From Paragonimus westermani (lineage: Eukaryota; Platyhelminthes; Trematoda; Plagiorchiida; Troglotrematidae), in the NCBI GenBank assembly GCA_008508345.1, contig QNGE01000136.1:222656-286655 (forward strand): a DNA stretch of 64,000 bases, in the 5' to 3' direction. Below the pieces are notes generated by a model that was not told the DNA's origin, searched no databases, and was given only the letters and a program-made list of their open reading frames with translations. Each line of letters starts with the position of its first letter. Position 1 is the first letter of the stretch. Shown in pieces: positions 1 to 13,029 of the stretch. A program made the position numbers and the translations under genes.

Positions 1-454
1 GCGTTTACCACTTCTGATGGCGTTCACCGAAGGTGTCCGATCTCCTCCTTCCTGCTCAGTTTTGTCATGGACGCTATTCTGGAAGGTGCGCTTGACTAAT
101 TCAATGAGCTGGACGTTTAGCTTCTTTTTGGCACCATGTTGACCGACGTGGGGTATGCTGATATCGTTTATCTCGCTTAGCCCCACTGACGAAGACTTAC
201 AGGCCATATCATATAAGATGAATAATCTGGCTGTTTTGCGTTGAGTCCACTTCCCATTTCCGAAGCGGAGATTGCGGCCTATATACTGGGGTATTGTCAT
301 CCCTACTTCCTTTGTTGCAGGCAATCCGCTTGCGACTGTGGACGGTTTCACATATTTGGGTCTCAGTTTGTTATCAGCTTGTAACAGTGCTGATGAGATG
401 TCAGCGAGGATAACAAAGGCAGAGGTTGCCTTTACTAGCTTGGGTCATTTGTGA
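1..454 (+). mobile_element. Decayed LINE fragment: reverse transcriptase palm to post-RT region
   Basis: This is a piece of a non-LTR retrotransposon ORF2. Near the left edge the frame reads TTSDGVHRRCPISSFLLSFV, close to the TSGVRQGCP-SPFLFNFV block of fluke LINE reverse transcriptases. Around 330-440 it reads DGFTYLGLSLLS and then SARITKAEVAFTSLGHL, the usual post-RT block. Stops and frameshifts break the frame, including at the expected YADD position near 155. The element continues beyond the left edge. A related copy with the same PTPIFLVGNLLATVDSFTHL-type block occurs near 12720. Confidence 0.8.
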
Positions 455-865
455 CACCGAAAAAAAACATTCAGCTGACACTGAAAAAAGTACTTGATGT
501 TTGTGTGCTTGTTTTGCTCTTTGACTAGGAAACATGACTTGTTTGCGACGGACTTTTGACTATCGTCTTGCTCTTATCAGATCTCATCAGCAGTGCATAC
601 ACTCGTCCGGACCAAGATTTGTACCATGCTCAGTTCAATGATGGTAGTAGTTGCAAGTCCTGTTTTCGGGGTCTTTGATCCGACTGAGCGTAGAAATTCT
701 GTTAATTCTTCTTTCGAAACTGAACACCACTCACGCACGATTGTGGCTGTGCATTTGACTGTGTCCATTCGGACAGAACTAGTGTGTGGGTTATTTTTGT
801 TGTTTAATACGTTAATATCACAAGCACGAGAGTCGGAGTGTAAATTCTGATCCAGATAAGAATAT
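455..865. other. No gene recognised
   Basis: Short frames overlap here on both strands (about 577-850) with no domain I recognise. The stretch from about 838 leads into the hammerhead motif and resembles the flank of the related copy near 39085 (shared AAATTCTG-TC). Confidence 0.5.
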
Positions 866-910
866 GCACCACTGATGAGCTTCAGTTGGAGCGAAACTCG
901 AGTCTAATGC
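866..910 (+). ncRNA. Hammerhead ribozyme motif, type I, with minimal stem III
   Basis: All conserved parts of a hammerhead are present in order. The core CTGATGA (872-878) is followed by a 5-bp stem II, GCTTC (879-883) with GGAGC (888-892), and a 4-nt loop. Next come GAA (893-895) and a two-pair stem III, AC (896-897) with GT (902-903), around a 4-nt loop. The cleavage triplet is GTC, with predicted cleavage after C904. Stem I forms from A871-T905 plus GCA (866-868) with TGC (908-910), separated by a 2x2 internal loop. An internal loop in stem I and a short stem III are typical of retroelement-linked hammerheads, known from schistosome SINE-like repeats and Penelope-like elements. Such RNAs self-cleave their own transcript. 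The host repeat here is not identified. Confidence 0.85.
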
Positions 911-1039
911 TTCCTTTCGAGATGGGCTTGTCAGAAAGTTCACCGGAATGCAAAGGCTGCCATCAAGTGTGGGTGGTGATCACTTTGAAGCAAGCAATAT
1001 CTCTGGATCTGTATTAATCACTCGAAATTTGCCCACAAA

Positions 1040-1198
1040 ATGTTCACTGCTTTCAGAAATAAGCATACATCCATCTTAACGGAAGCTGGGATTCCTCTTT
1101 GGGAACAACAGCAACAAGCAACCGAACTTGGCAAGCCCGCTGCATCAGATGGGCTATCTGAGATTGTTCAGAGACGATGCACGGACATGCTATCTTAA
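1040..1198 (+). other. Small open frame of unknown origin (52 aa)
   Basis: An ATG-to-TAA frame starts MFTAFRNKHTSILTEAGIP and continues with a WEQQQQATELGKPAASDG-like stretch. The frame stays open upstream of the ATG for some codons. The composition looks more protein-like than its surroundings. I do not recognise it. It does not match the missing N-terminal BRO1 part. It may be a fragment of an unidentified repeat linked to the nearby ribozyme, or chance. Confidence 0.2.
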
Positions 1199-1636
1199 CC
1201 CTCGAGGTATTTTACCTAAATATAATCTTTGCTACACAAGACTAGGAACTAACAGAGGGTTGCATGAACGATTTCACATGCTACGCCCGACCTCGTGCAC
1301 CTCCTAAACACCGAAAGAGTCCGGAAACACGCTCGTCACTATGGTTGTTTCACAAATCATAAGTGAAGCTTACCAGCAACCACGGCAGAAACTGAATCAT
1401 TTTGTTGGTCACTGTGACTCTTAGCTGGGCTAGCCCCTCTACTAGGACACAGCCTTTTAAGCCATTGACTCTTGGTAGGGTCCTTCAAGATAACCCAATC
1501 TTTTATGATATTACAGGTCTTTCGAGCCAGCCCTCCTCCATAGCTCAAGAAGTGTCCTAAGCTACAGTTACCTTGACAAACCAGTCCACTCAGTTCCCAT
1601 CCCGTAGTTTTAATCTTTTCAATCCAAGGTAAGCGC

Positions 1637-2330
1637 AAATAATGATGTTTAATGTTCGCACGCCCCGACAAATAGGTCCACAAGTTGCTCTAGCGAACAC
1701 TGTCTGGAGCAGAATGTATTGTCTCCGAAAAGCGCATTTGTCTTTATCGTTGCCTTTCATGTAAATTCGCCCACGAACACTGCTTTGAATCAACAGTTAC
1801 TTTTCAGGTGATGACAGTCGAATCTCACGATCAATTTAGAGTGAAGAGTCTTAAGGCAGAGAAACGCCTGGTCTACCGGATCTCAGTGAATCGATGCTTG
1901 CATGCCAAAAGACGTAGCATTTCGGTATACTTTTTTGGACACAGACCATGAAGGCGTTTATTTGTCAAAACTGCATGGGTCCAAACAAACAATGTTTCAG
2001 ATGCTGTCAAGAGCCCCTGCTACGCCTTCTTTAATCTTTTGAGACACACTAAACACTTGGACATCACTACGTTCGTTGGTGATGTGGATGCACTTTACGA
2101 TGAAAATGAAGTGGCTAGGCTGCCGGGACCTACCCACGGTGTTGCAGTGGCACGAATTTCCCGAACACCAGGCATGAGATTCTGCGTACGAAAGACAACA
2201 AATTGTCACATGGTGACTGATCTGAACAGCACAGTTATGGACACAAACTGACCATATCACTATCAGCCACCGGTAGCGTCACTTCGTTTAAGGTCGTCTC
2301 TCGTTGTGGTGCAACCACTTCGAATCGGAA
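1637..2330 (+). mobile_element. Decayed LINE fragment: EEP endonuclease domain
   Basis: The frame at about 1645-1715 reads MMFNVRTPRQIGPQVALANT, matching the FNVRTLRQIGQQ-AL start of fluke LINE endonucleases (compare about 10980 and 29730 here). A later block near 2050-2100 reads KHLDITTFVGDVDALYDE, the position of the GD-NAQVG motif, with GDMNA changed to GDVDA. Near 2238 WTQTDHITISHR matches the WTQIDHI-ISHR block that ends the endonuclease. Several frameshifts and stops show it is dead. Confidence 0.7.
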
Positions 2331-5300
2331 CACCTCAATGTTCACTCCTACTTTCGATCATCGACGACACAGAGACCGTTTGCTCGAAAGTATAACAGCC
2401 AATTGGAAACTGAACGACGAGATTGCACGATACGGTTGTCAGACATTACTGACAGTCGGCTGTCAGTGTCACAATAGTGAAGTGTTTCAGAAGTGCAACC
2501 TCAACATGGTAGAGAGATTTTTGCCTGTTCAAAAGGATTTAAAAACAAACGTCTATCGTAAACCCAATTCTGCCATGGACAGAAAAGCAGAGTTGTGAAC
2601 AAAATGTGTAAGAACAGTGAAGCATACATCTCAGGGCAATCCGAAGAGGGAGGAAAGGCCGGCATCTATTTTATTTGATTCGTGGTTTGGCTAGCCATCG
2701 ATAGTGTTAGTCAGACTATGTGAAATGTTGATCAGTGCTTTATAACATGTCACGGAGACCTACTAGGTCAGCTGAGCACCAATAGGAACGATTTAGTTCG
2801 CCTGAGCCAGGGTATTTAGTCGTGGACGATGGGGGCTTTGTGGTTAGTTGTGACATTCGCAACGGTTCTATGTCGGCAACCGAAGTGACACTTGGGACTA
2901 GGTGATCGAACAAACCATACCCGGACAATCGTTCACCAGCTCTTTTTAAGGGTGTTGATGGGAGACTGCTAACTGAAGTGACCCAAATCCTTCGTACCAC
3001 GTGAGGGACTGAAGGAGTGTCTCGTGATTTTGGCTTATCAACAGGCCCCAGAACAACGTGTGTCAACCACAGATGACTTGCTGACCATACTGAATGATAT
3101 AGCTGACCTATGTCAAATGCACGTCGACCATCAGAGTGTAGAGTGTCGTTACAGTATCAGGTTGTTCCTAACCCTATCTTTGTTGTTGTAGACAGGCAGC
3201 TTGATATTATTGACAGCTTAAGGTATCCGCGTAGTCATTTCGTCCGCTTGTACTATTGTTGACGAAGTGTTCATGAGGATTCTAAAGGCATTTAATATGG
3301 TTGATAGTCTTCGTTATATCGTTACAGGAATGTCCGATTGTTGGTTGAAATGAGTGTTTACATGTGTCTATCTTCATGAGTGACGATCGTTGGTCATTTC
3401 CCCCCCACTATATCGCGAGGGGAGCCGGAATTGACGGTCAGGGACTCAGCATGGTCAATAGGTACTGCCTGTGCGGTTGGGGATTTCGAGACCACCACAG
3501 TGCCTGTTAGGAACGCTCCCTGATGTGGCAACCTACCGCAGTCTCTGACAATCCTTTGTCCGTGTGGTTACTGATCCTTGTTTTTCGTGTGACTGCATTG
3601 TTATTTTTTGCTGTTCCTCTTATGTTCACAATGCCACTTTGTGGACTAGTCTCAGGATTGGCGGAACCACGGTCATGGTTCCTCCAAGTGCTGTTCATAG
3701 CTGCCATTGATACGGACGATAAAGGTATTGTGAATTTCCCCCCTCATTCGTTTTTTAGATTGTGTGGGTTTAAGTGGTCAACTAACCATCGGCAATACCA
3801 AACACTTGTTTTTGATTTCGTAACTGACTGATTTAGGGTAAAGTGTGTTGATTTTATGAAAAGAATTCAATAAACTTGCCAGCATGCTGGTCACTGTAGG
3901 TCGCGCCTGTTTCTCGGACTGGGATCCTTGTGATTGACTGATTCCGTAGTTAGGGAAAGTTGTAGATAGTCGGTCTTATTATCACTTACACTGCTGTCAT
4001 GTATGCGGTGTAATATCACTTATTCAAACAGCTACGAAGCCGTATGTATTACTTTGCCCTTCCTTCTGTCTTAATTGCTAGTTGGGCGGGTGTGTGCACC
4101 ATGACGTCGCATGTTCGAGCATTTTTTGTAATTGTACCGCATTTTCTTCCTCTCCTACATCCACAAAAAGTCCATTCTTATCCCCTTATTTCCGTTAGTT
4201 GGGTATATGTCAGCCACCGACATATTAGTGTAGATGTTACCACGGATTGGGTTGCTATCCCAAGACCGCAGTTCATCCGTTTTTGTCATTGAATGTGTGC
4301 AGTTGATTTGGATTTGAGCCGAGTTGCACTATCTCATCAGCTCGAAATACTGTTGAAAGGTCACCAGCAGGAATACCGTAAATAACGAGCGCCTTCACCA
4401 ACCTTTGGAATGTGTGAGTCCGGAAGGCTGTACGGCCGTTCTTAAGACGGGGAATTTTGTAGTGTTTTATGTCCTCGTCTCTACCTCTCGGTTTCTGGAG
4501 TTGTGATCAGGCTGGCTGTATATCATGGCCTGTGAAGAACACAACAGTTCTCCCGTTTCCTGTTTTAGAAAACAGGTTGTACAGTTCAGTGGTCAGTGAT
4601 TAAAAATCGCAACTTGAGATGATTGGGTGACTTACTCCGCATGAAGTCTGTTTACTCTTCCGTACATAGTCTTTTTAATCGAAATTCGTGTGTTTCCGAA
4701 CGATTTGTGGGTGGCCAGGTAAAGGTGTAATCACGAAGTAATTAGGTTGTTGTTTGCTCTGTTGAGAATATCGGTGAAGCATAATCCCGATAGGAGCTTA
4801 TTGTTTATTCAAGTTTCAGGTATGTCTTCCCGCTGTGTGCTCCCTTTGGAGTAGGTGCTACTAACCATGGTAGTTAAAAAAGTGGAAGCATTCCTGGAAT
4901 GTTATTTTTTTTGACGAGCTCAGACAGAACCTGCTTTAAACACCGTTGTGATTATGAATTGCAATAGTGATTTCTTGACCTTGGTGAATTTGGTAAGTTG
5001 CTAGTGGTAAAGAGGATTATTACTATTAAAACAGAACCCATAGAATCTCGAACAATCACTAGATAGCTCTCCGACGTAATCACTTGAATCCATTGAGTGC
5101 TTGCCTTGCAACTGATGTCAGTCCACAAGGCACAGTTAATGGTCGATGTATTTTGCATTAAAAATTCGCGTTAGAGCTATCCACGTTGTGTATGTAAAAT
5201 TGCTAATCTGGCCGTTTGCTTTCCTGGTGGAATATTTATTGTTTCGGTGCGCGGTAGTTCAATGGTAATGACCCAGGTCACCAATGATAAATGTAGGTTG

Positions 5301-5777
5301 GAAACTCTGTTACCTTCGCCATTACCGTCGAGGCTTAAATGCCCTTGCAGTATCCAGTCCATATCTGTTCAAGTACGGCACATGACAGCACTCTATTTGT
5401 AGTGTGGAAGCTGGAAGCAAGCCATATCGTCTGTTGTATTGTCTTACGCTCCATTTGGTCACTTCTACGTTCCTCATCATTGGGCCACATTTGTGCTTGT
5501 TGAACCCCAGTAAATATGTGCGATAATCTTAACTTGGATTTTGTAAAACGCTTGCTAATCCAATAATTTGTTCAGGGCTAAAAATAAATATTTTCGGTCG
5601 CGAGCGCATAGTTAACACTCCCTCTGTATGATTGCTGGTTCCTTGTGAACGTTTTTGTGTCGGAAATTACCTCCTTCTGTAAGATTATTTCACTTTCCAA
5701 AAGTTGAATTTTTTCTTCATCGTCACACTTGACTTTGTAAGTTCTGTCGGTGGCTCACCCCCTCGTTTGCGTTTCAG
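2331..5777. other. Intron or upstream sequence, no gene recognised
   Basis: The first 250 bases may continue the LINE linker. After that I see only short chance-like frames, including a 102-aa hydrophobic frame at 3523-3831 with no recognisable domain. I looked for the missing early BRO1 exons of the HD-PTP homologue here and found none. Confidence 0.5.
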
Positions 5778-5939
5778 GCTCAGGCACAAGAGTGCATTGT
5801 TGAAAAGTCCGTATTGGATGAAAGGCCCGCAAATACTACCGCCAAATTAACTCAATATTTGGCTCAAGCATACGAGCAAACCACCAGCCAACTATCACTT
5901 CCGTCCATCCTCGATATACTGCCTTCGAAGTTCCAAAAG
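5778..5939 (+). CDS. PTPN23: HD-PTP exon a: BRO1 domain
   Basis: The acceptor is tttcag before 5778 and the donor is gtatat at 5940; the exon is phase 0 at both ends, 54 codons. AQAQECIVEKSVLDER matches GQAQECLLEKSMLDNR of human HD-PTP, followed by a diverged helix ending in LPSKFQK. As it begins in phase 0 and mid-domain, an upstream coding exon must exist. Confidence 0.92.
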
Positions 5940-8900
5940 GTATATCAGTTTTTTGCTAGTAGTCCTCATTGGTACTTGAAGGAAACGGGTAGACGATAAC
6001 ACGTCTCTTTATTCTTTCCACGTGATCTCTTAAGCTGTAAGATGTTATTTTCTGTTATCCTTGTGGCAAGTGAACAAAACTTCGACATATTCACTATTGG
6101 TCAGAATCAGTCACTTCAGCTATCTCGATTTCACTATCCACCTTTTCCTGATAGGAATTGCGACGACGGTGTGAGTTGAAAAGTGCCTACTACGGAGGTT
6201 TGGCTGCTTACTTTTCAGCCTTGAGTGAGGATGGAAGCAAGAAATACGGCAAGGCGATCGCCTGGTATCAGTTAGCAGAGCGGCGCATCGCCGAGGCGGA
6301 TAAAGTGGCCAAAGAAATAAAAGACACGGAGTCCATATTCCCGACCAGCCAGAGTGTTCCATTACGAAGCAATGTCCAATTTGTTAGTGGTGTGATTCAA
6401 AATCGGTACGTCTGAATATGTCAGTTTAATGTTTGTTATTTTTGCGTTTTTCCCCTTTCAATGTTACCTAACTGTGACGAGCGTTCCAGGGTAAGTTACT
6501 GCACTTGTTCCCATTTTTGAACTAAGCACCGCAATCGAATCGAAATCCTGATGCGTACTACCCTTTCGCTCGTTCTTGTCAGAAACTTCATTTTTTGTTT
6601 TTCTTAGCCCACTACTGGCTTGTACCGTGCATTCCTGTAAAAATTTGCGTATATAAACAAACTGATACCGCCGGCCAACAGTTATCGTATTTTTCGACTA
6701 TAAGGGTGCGTTCAATTCAGTGGATCGATCTACACCTTTAGAGCCGCCTAAACGTAAGGGTGTACAGACCAAGTATGTGAACATATTATCGACGCTTTAT
6801 TCTCATACTTCAGCTTAGGTGAGGGTTTACGGTGAGCTCTCTGACGGTTTCAGATGCCGGCGTGAACCACCTCTCTGGTGAAAGCCTGACTGATCTTGGG
6901 ATGGCGGCTAATCGAGCTGAATGGCGTAAATGTTGTTATTTGGCCGAGCTGTCTATGACGTGAGTGTAGTTGTTGACGCGGAGCAGTGATAGCCGTAAGA
7001 AAGCTGTCTTGTCGATGACCCCTTGCTGTCGCTTACAGCTCGATTGTGTTGTTTACATGGTGTAGGCTCCTTGATGCTGAATGTTTTTTCTTCTGTGGCG
7101 GTTAAGCATAACTGTGAACCACTGGTGTATTGTCGTGGTGATGATAAAATGCTAAAGTAACCATTGATCAGGCATATGACGGAATAAAAAGTGTAGGCTA
7201 ACTGATGTTCGTGAAAACAAGTCAACTGTTTTTGGGGTGGAAACGCTCCTTTAAATATGACGCATTTCCATGTTCGAAAGTGTCTTCAGTCAGCAGTATG
7301 GATGATTCCCCATTCCCTTGTCTTATTCACCAAGGCATTCAAGGCTTCCCTAGTTCGTGCCCACGTCAGTACCTGCCCGGTATGTGAATTGTACCAATCG
7401 TCATCAACCTCGCTGAACTGCGTACTATGCAGCAGACTTTCCATATGTTTACAGAGTGCTTGACCATGTCAACAAAGGCTGCATTTTTATTAACTTACTC
7501 ATGGGCCACGAAATTGCAAACTCCATTACTGTCCAATAACTGTTATAATTGCGTAGATTCGATGTTGGACAGTGAAGTTACGGAGGTTGTTGACCGGTTT
7601 ATAAGATTCGGAAGTTGCATCAGCGGCGGCGCATGTGTGGGGAATGAAACGGAAATGCGTGCCTCTAAGGCCAGAGCGGTATTCATTAATGTAGGACACC
7701 TAACGACAGTCAGCCATCTGTGAAGCTTAGTAGACGTGTGTATAAGATGACATTGAGGGTTGTATTGCCTTATGGCTGGCAAACTTCGCCGTTTGCTGGA
7801 AAAGACGTGAACCCTCTTCAGGTGTTTGACCACCGATGTCTGCGTTCGAGTGCTGGCGTCGAGTGGCACCAGCGAATAAGTACCGAAAACGCTGGGATGC
7901 GCGGTATTTGATGGTGATTGCCAACCGAGATTTTTTGTCCATTCCTTGCATTCATACAGACTTAGATGGCTAAGCCGTGTGCTAAGAATGGCAGCTAGTC
8001 CTCTGTCACACCAAGCGCTCTTTGCCGATGCTGCGGTCGACTGGTGTAAGGTGCGAGGTGGGCACTGTAGGTCGAGTTCGCCTCCTTGGCTGAGGACCTT
8101 GCGACTCACAAAATTGGCGGCCAATCGGGCTCAGTAACATGAACCTCGTCGTTGTTTGGCCGAGTTGTCTGTAAGGTAAGGACGCCTAATGACGCAGGAC
8201 ACTGAAGGCCTTGAAGAAGCTGTCTGGTTCATGGTGTCTTACTGTCGCTTACAGCTCGGTTGTGTTGTTTGTAGGGTGTGGACACCTTGGTTCTGAATGT
8301 TCTAGTGTAGACGTAGCTGTTTTTGGTAGTCAGGTCTGTTTTTTCTTCCTCACGATTACATGTCGGTTAGGCACCAGTGGGAACAACTGATACATCGCTC
8401 TCTGTGAGGATGGTAGTGATACAAAATCGGTAGGCTTTCCATTTGGCAAACTTCCACCCTGAGGTCTTCTCATATTCTGAGCAATGCTTCTAAAATATTG
8501 TTGCTATATGTCTTGAATCATATTGACTGTTCAGTGTAAGCTTTCATGATTACACTCGAACGCTCAAGAGATCATGAACTTGACGGCTGTTTCTGGGAAT
8601 TGCATACAAACATCGGTGACTTAGCTAATCGCCTTCCGATTCATTTTAATGCCGCTGTTTTGTGCACGGTCTGTAATTGTCTTTGTGTACATCGTTGGGT
8701 TGACTGCATTCCACTTCACAGTGGTAATGTGTCATTCTTTACAAGAGAGCATCCGCAACTAATGACTAGCGTGTTTTCATCTGTTCTGAAGTATGATTTA
8801 CGTTATCAGTAATGTTGATGTGTACACTACCTACTTCATGACTACGGAAATTTTGTGGGTAATGCAGACACCTGGCGAACAGCGCAGTGTTGGATTGATC

Positions 8901-11900
8901 TGAAACCCATGCACGTTTGAACTTTTCGGAAGTCCTCAAATGTGAAATACTCTTTGAACGTTTCCTTGTAGTTGCAATTAGTTTAGTGCCACAAGTTGGG
9001 AAACGACCTTACTGTGGAGCTGGACAACAAATAAGTCAGCTTACCCAGCAGTCGCGGGAAACAAGCGGAAGTGCTTCCAAGGCGTGGTTGAATGTCGGTT
9101 ACCAATTCGGACTTCTTTAAATATTTCTTACGATGTTTTTTCCGGCTTATAGTGTTTCGTCGAATACTGATTATTCTTGCTTCAACAGGATTGTACGAAC
9201 TTACAAGCTTTTCGGCCAACGTACGTCTTTTTTGTTTTCGACAACTGTGAAGCAGTTTCGTGAATCAGCTACCACTCAACACCCCTCACTAGACCTTGAC
9301 TATATCCATTCTCTGCTTCCTGTGGTAGACGCAAGTTTATCAGTCTATACAGATTTTGCAATATATGCTACGGAAACTGTATGCATCTCTGTTTGCAAAA
9401 GGCTCCCACAGATACCGAAATCGAAAATGGAAAGACACCCGACTAACTGAACTCGCACTCGACGTGTCAATGGTTTTATTTAATCGGCCTGCATGTTGAG
9501 TCTTCTCGCACATCACGAACTTTCAAGAAGGTGTATTGTATCTGTGAGTTCACTCAATTTTCCTTTAGCAGTCGACCTGTTCGTGCGAAGCATTGTACTT
9601 GGATCGGCGTCTGGTTTGTTGATGGCGTTACTCTATCGATTAATGTTGTTTTCATCTTTTGCATCACAAGTTGTTTGTTACCGTGTTGCATATTAGGCTA
9701 CGTAGAGCCTAATTGCCATCAGGCTGACTGAAGCAGCCCAGGTTTCTTGGGCTGGAACTCAAAATTGTACGATTGATAACGGGCGACGTTATCATTTGTA
9801 TACACGGAGGTCGGTGAATTGCACTTTTTTGTCATACCCTTTCATCTCGTGTGTGTCCAGCATTTTGTGCACCTTATTGTAATGCTTTCTTTTATAGCAG
9901 CCAGTCACCTTTTTCTTGTTCATGTCCAAGCTTTCCTTTCCGCTATTCTCTACACTCGTATCTGTCTTATCTTGGCTAAGTTCAACTTATGCATACCGCA
10001 ATGTGCTTGTCACTATGCAGTGCGTTGTGTCACATGTTAGTTAGATACTTCCAGATTGTTAAATCTAGGTAGGAGCTCTGGAGGTGACCAGAACGAGAAC
10101 TTTTTACAGCACCATTGTTACTCAACGTTCTTGAGTTTACCCACAGGGGTTGTATTCTGGTCTCCAAACGTCGGAACGGAATCTTCACTTGTTTTTTTTC
10201 GCAGACTTTTCGTTGGTGCACATTCGTTGAGTAGCCTAACTGGCGGTCGTTGCTTTTGTATGTGACCCGTTTCATTGTGTGACCTACGGCGCTACCCCTA
10301 TACTTCAAAGGAGTTAAACGCATGCGACCGAATACGTGCAAAACGAAGGACTTCTTGCTGTCCAGTTCGAGATACCTCTGTGAGAAGAGCGCATTGGGCA
10401 TGTCTGCGGACAATACACATGACTTATTCTGCTGCCCCTAACTTGTTCTCCTACCTCGATGTGGTGGTCAGGTTTGTTCACTACGTCGATCCGAAGAGCT
10501 AAACTGACTGGCACTTCGGTCCTACCAGGCACAATCATCTCACACATTCTAAAACGGAACAATCCGACGAAAAGTGCGTGTACTCGTAAGGTTATATGTC
10601 ATATTGCTGATCGCATGGAAGTGCACAGGTAGTGGAGCACGATCGTGTTGAATCTTCGGCCACTGGTAGGGTCTCTTCAGAAAACAATTGTTTTTTATTG
10701 CCTCGCAGACCGGACTTTTCGGCCAGGGGCTCCGGATTTCCCCGTCCAAGGAAGTTGTTTCCTGTTGCCTCGTACGTCTGGCTTTTTGGGTCGGAGACTC
10801 GAAGTGGGGTCCCTCAAGTCAACCTCCTTCTGCAGCATAAACGACCGCGAAGTATCAGAAGTTGTTCCCACTGTAGTGACCTTATTCTTCCATTGCCACT
10901 TTGTTGTTCTATTCTGACCTATGCCTTTGGTTAGTAATTGCTTTCCAGAGCAAAAACAACTGGTTAACATTGGCGCCTTCAATGTCCGCACTCTCCGACA
11001 AATCGGCCAGCAAACTACTCTGGCAGTTAGTATCTCATTTCTGAAGCCTGATGTGCGCTGTGTGTCGGAGACGCAAGTCTACGATTGTAGCACCGTTATT
11101 CACTTGAACTCACATCTACTTAACTGTTCACCTAAGTGTTTCCCTCTTAAAGTCTCTGGTGATGTGGAAGCCGAGTCTCGTGGTCAGGCTGGAGTGGGAA
11201 TCGCACTGAGTTCGTAATGAGAGCAATGTTTGCTCGATTGAACCCCAATGAGCAGCCGCCTGTGCGCTGTCAGGTTCAGTACATCGGTTTACGTCTGCTA
11301 ATGCAAATCAAAGAAGTGTCGTATATTCTTTGTATTGGCGTACGTTCCAGCGGATAATTGTCTGAATGGTACTGGAAGTCCATTCTGCAATGCCTTCGTT
11401 AGTCTTCTGAAGCAGACTGAACACACTACCTGCTAGGCTTTCTGCAGAGGAGGAACGGTTGGGAGGTATGTTTTGTGTCCGAGCACAACTCACTGACAGT
11501 GCTGGAAGACTGCCGCGGCTGTGTGCCTATCACGGTCTCTATATTTTGAGTTCCGCATTTCAGTAGAGGAAAATACACTGTATTACATGGAAACCACTCT
11601 GTTCTTCCCACTCCTGAACACATTCGGATTATGTGAGTGTCAGTTGTAGATGGCACCATTCTGTTGACGCTTGCCCTGGATTTTGGAGCAACCTCCTGGA
11701 CTCGGATTGTGCTGTTGTGCGTACCTGTTTTTTTTTCAGTTACTCAGAGTTCATACACTCGTACATGCAGGTGCAGGTGTCACCTTGACAGGGCACTTAT
11801 AACTGATGGTTATCTGGCATTCGATTGGGAGAATGTAAAAAGCGCTTACCAAGAAGCGTTGGTGAACAAATTGTCCAATTCGAGTCAGGTGAGAGAGCCT

Positions 11901-12995
11901 ACTGAAAACCGGAGCTACAAAAGTTTGCTGTGTTGAGTTGTGTTCCGAATAACCTGCGCAGTTACAACAGAACTGGATTTCCGTCGTGTCGGCAGAACTT
12001 ATGAACAACTGTCGTTCGATTCTATTTGGTTCTGAATATGATGCCGATGATCGATAGCTTAACCTTACGGTGAATAGTGGTTTGCGCAACGACCGTGAGT
12101 ACCACTTGGTCTAACAGACGAAAGGGATTGAAGGAACTCTTTTTCTGAGAACAACACAATGCTTTCATCCTTGATCCGTGGTTACACTGACCAGCGAGTC
12201 GGTGTGAGACCGTATGTGAAAAATTAGGTTCACTTATCACCGACCAATCACACCGACTTGAAAGGTGGGATGAAAATCTCGAGGAACCGTCCAACTGGCC
12301 TCAACCGGACTAGGTGGACGACAGGACATGAATTGTCAGTTATTGTGTTCCGGAAGGCTATCTGTCGGAAGCAGAAATGTCATGGTAGCTTTAGTTATCA
12401 AGGTGTAGGAAGGCTTCTGAAGCGAGTCTCATCTATTCCTTTTTTCATAGTTGCGTTTAGCACTTCTAGTGGTGTTCGTCAATGATGTCCGATTTTCTCC
12501 TTTCTGATGGATTTTGTTATTGAAGGTGCACCTGAAGAATACAGTGAGTTTGGCGGGGAGCTTCTTTTTTTAACGAAATTGTCCAACGTGGAGTGTGGTT
12601 GTGCCGTTTTCGTGTGTGAGAAACATCTAACGAAAGTTACACGCTCAAGTGGTTGATGTAACTCGTTTGTCTTGGATGAATTTCTTCAGAGTGGAATTTT
12701 CTACCTCAAAACTAATGTTCCCACCCCTATATTTCTTGTAGGTAATCTGCTTGCGACTGTGGACAGTTTCACACATTTGAGTCGCACTATCTTCTCTTTC
12801 TGGAATATTGATGATGAAATATCATCGGTGATGGCAAAGGCACACAGTTTTCACCCTATTCCTAATTCTGTTTCTCCTTGTTTCATCGGGTATCCCTTTT
12901 GCGATTTTTTCTTCTGGGTTATTTCACTTCACTGTTGCTATTAGGGAATGCTCGAGCCACAGTACCTTCTGATCCGGCTCATGGCTCTTGTGGGT

Positions 12996-13029
<34 letters not shown>

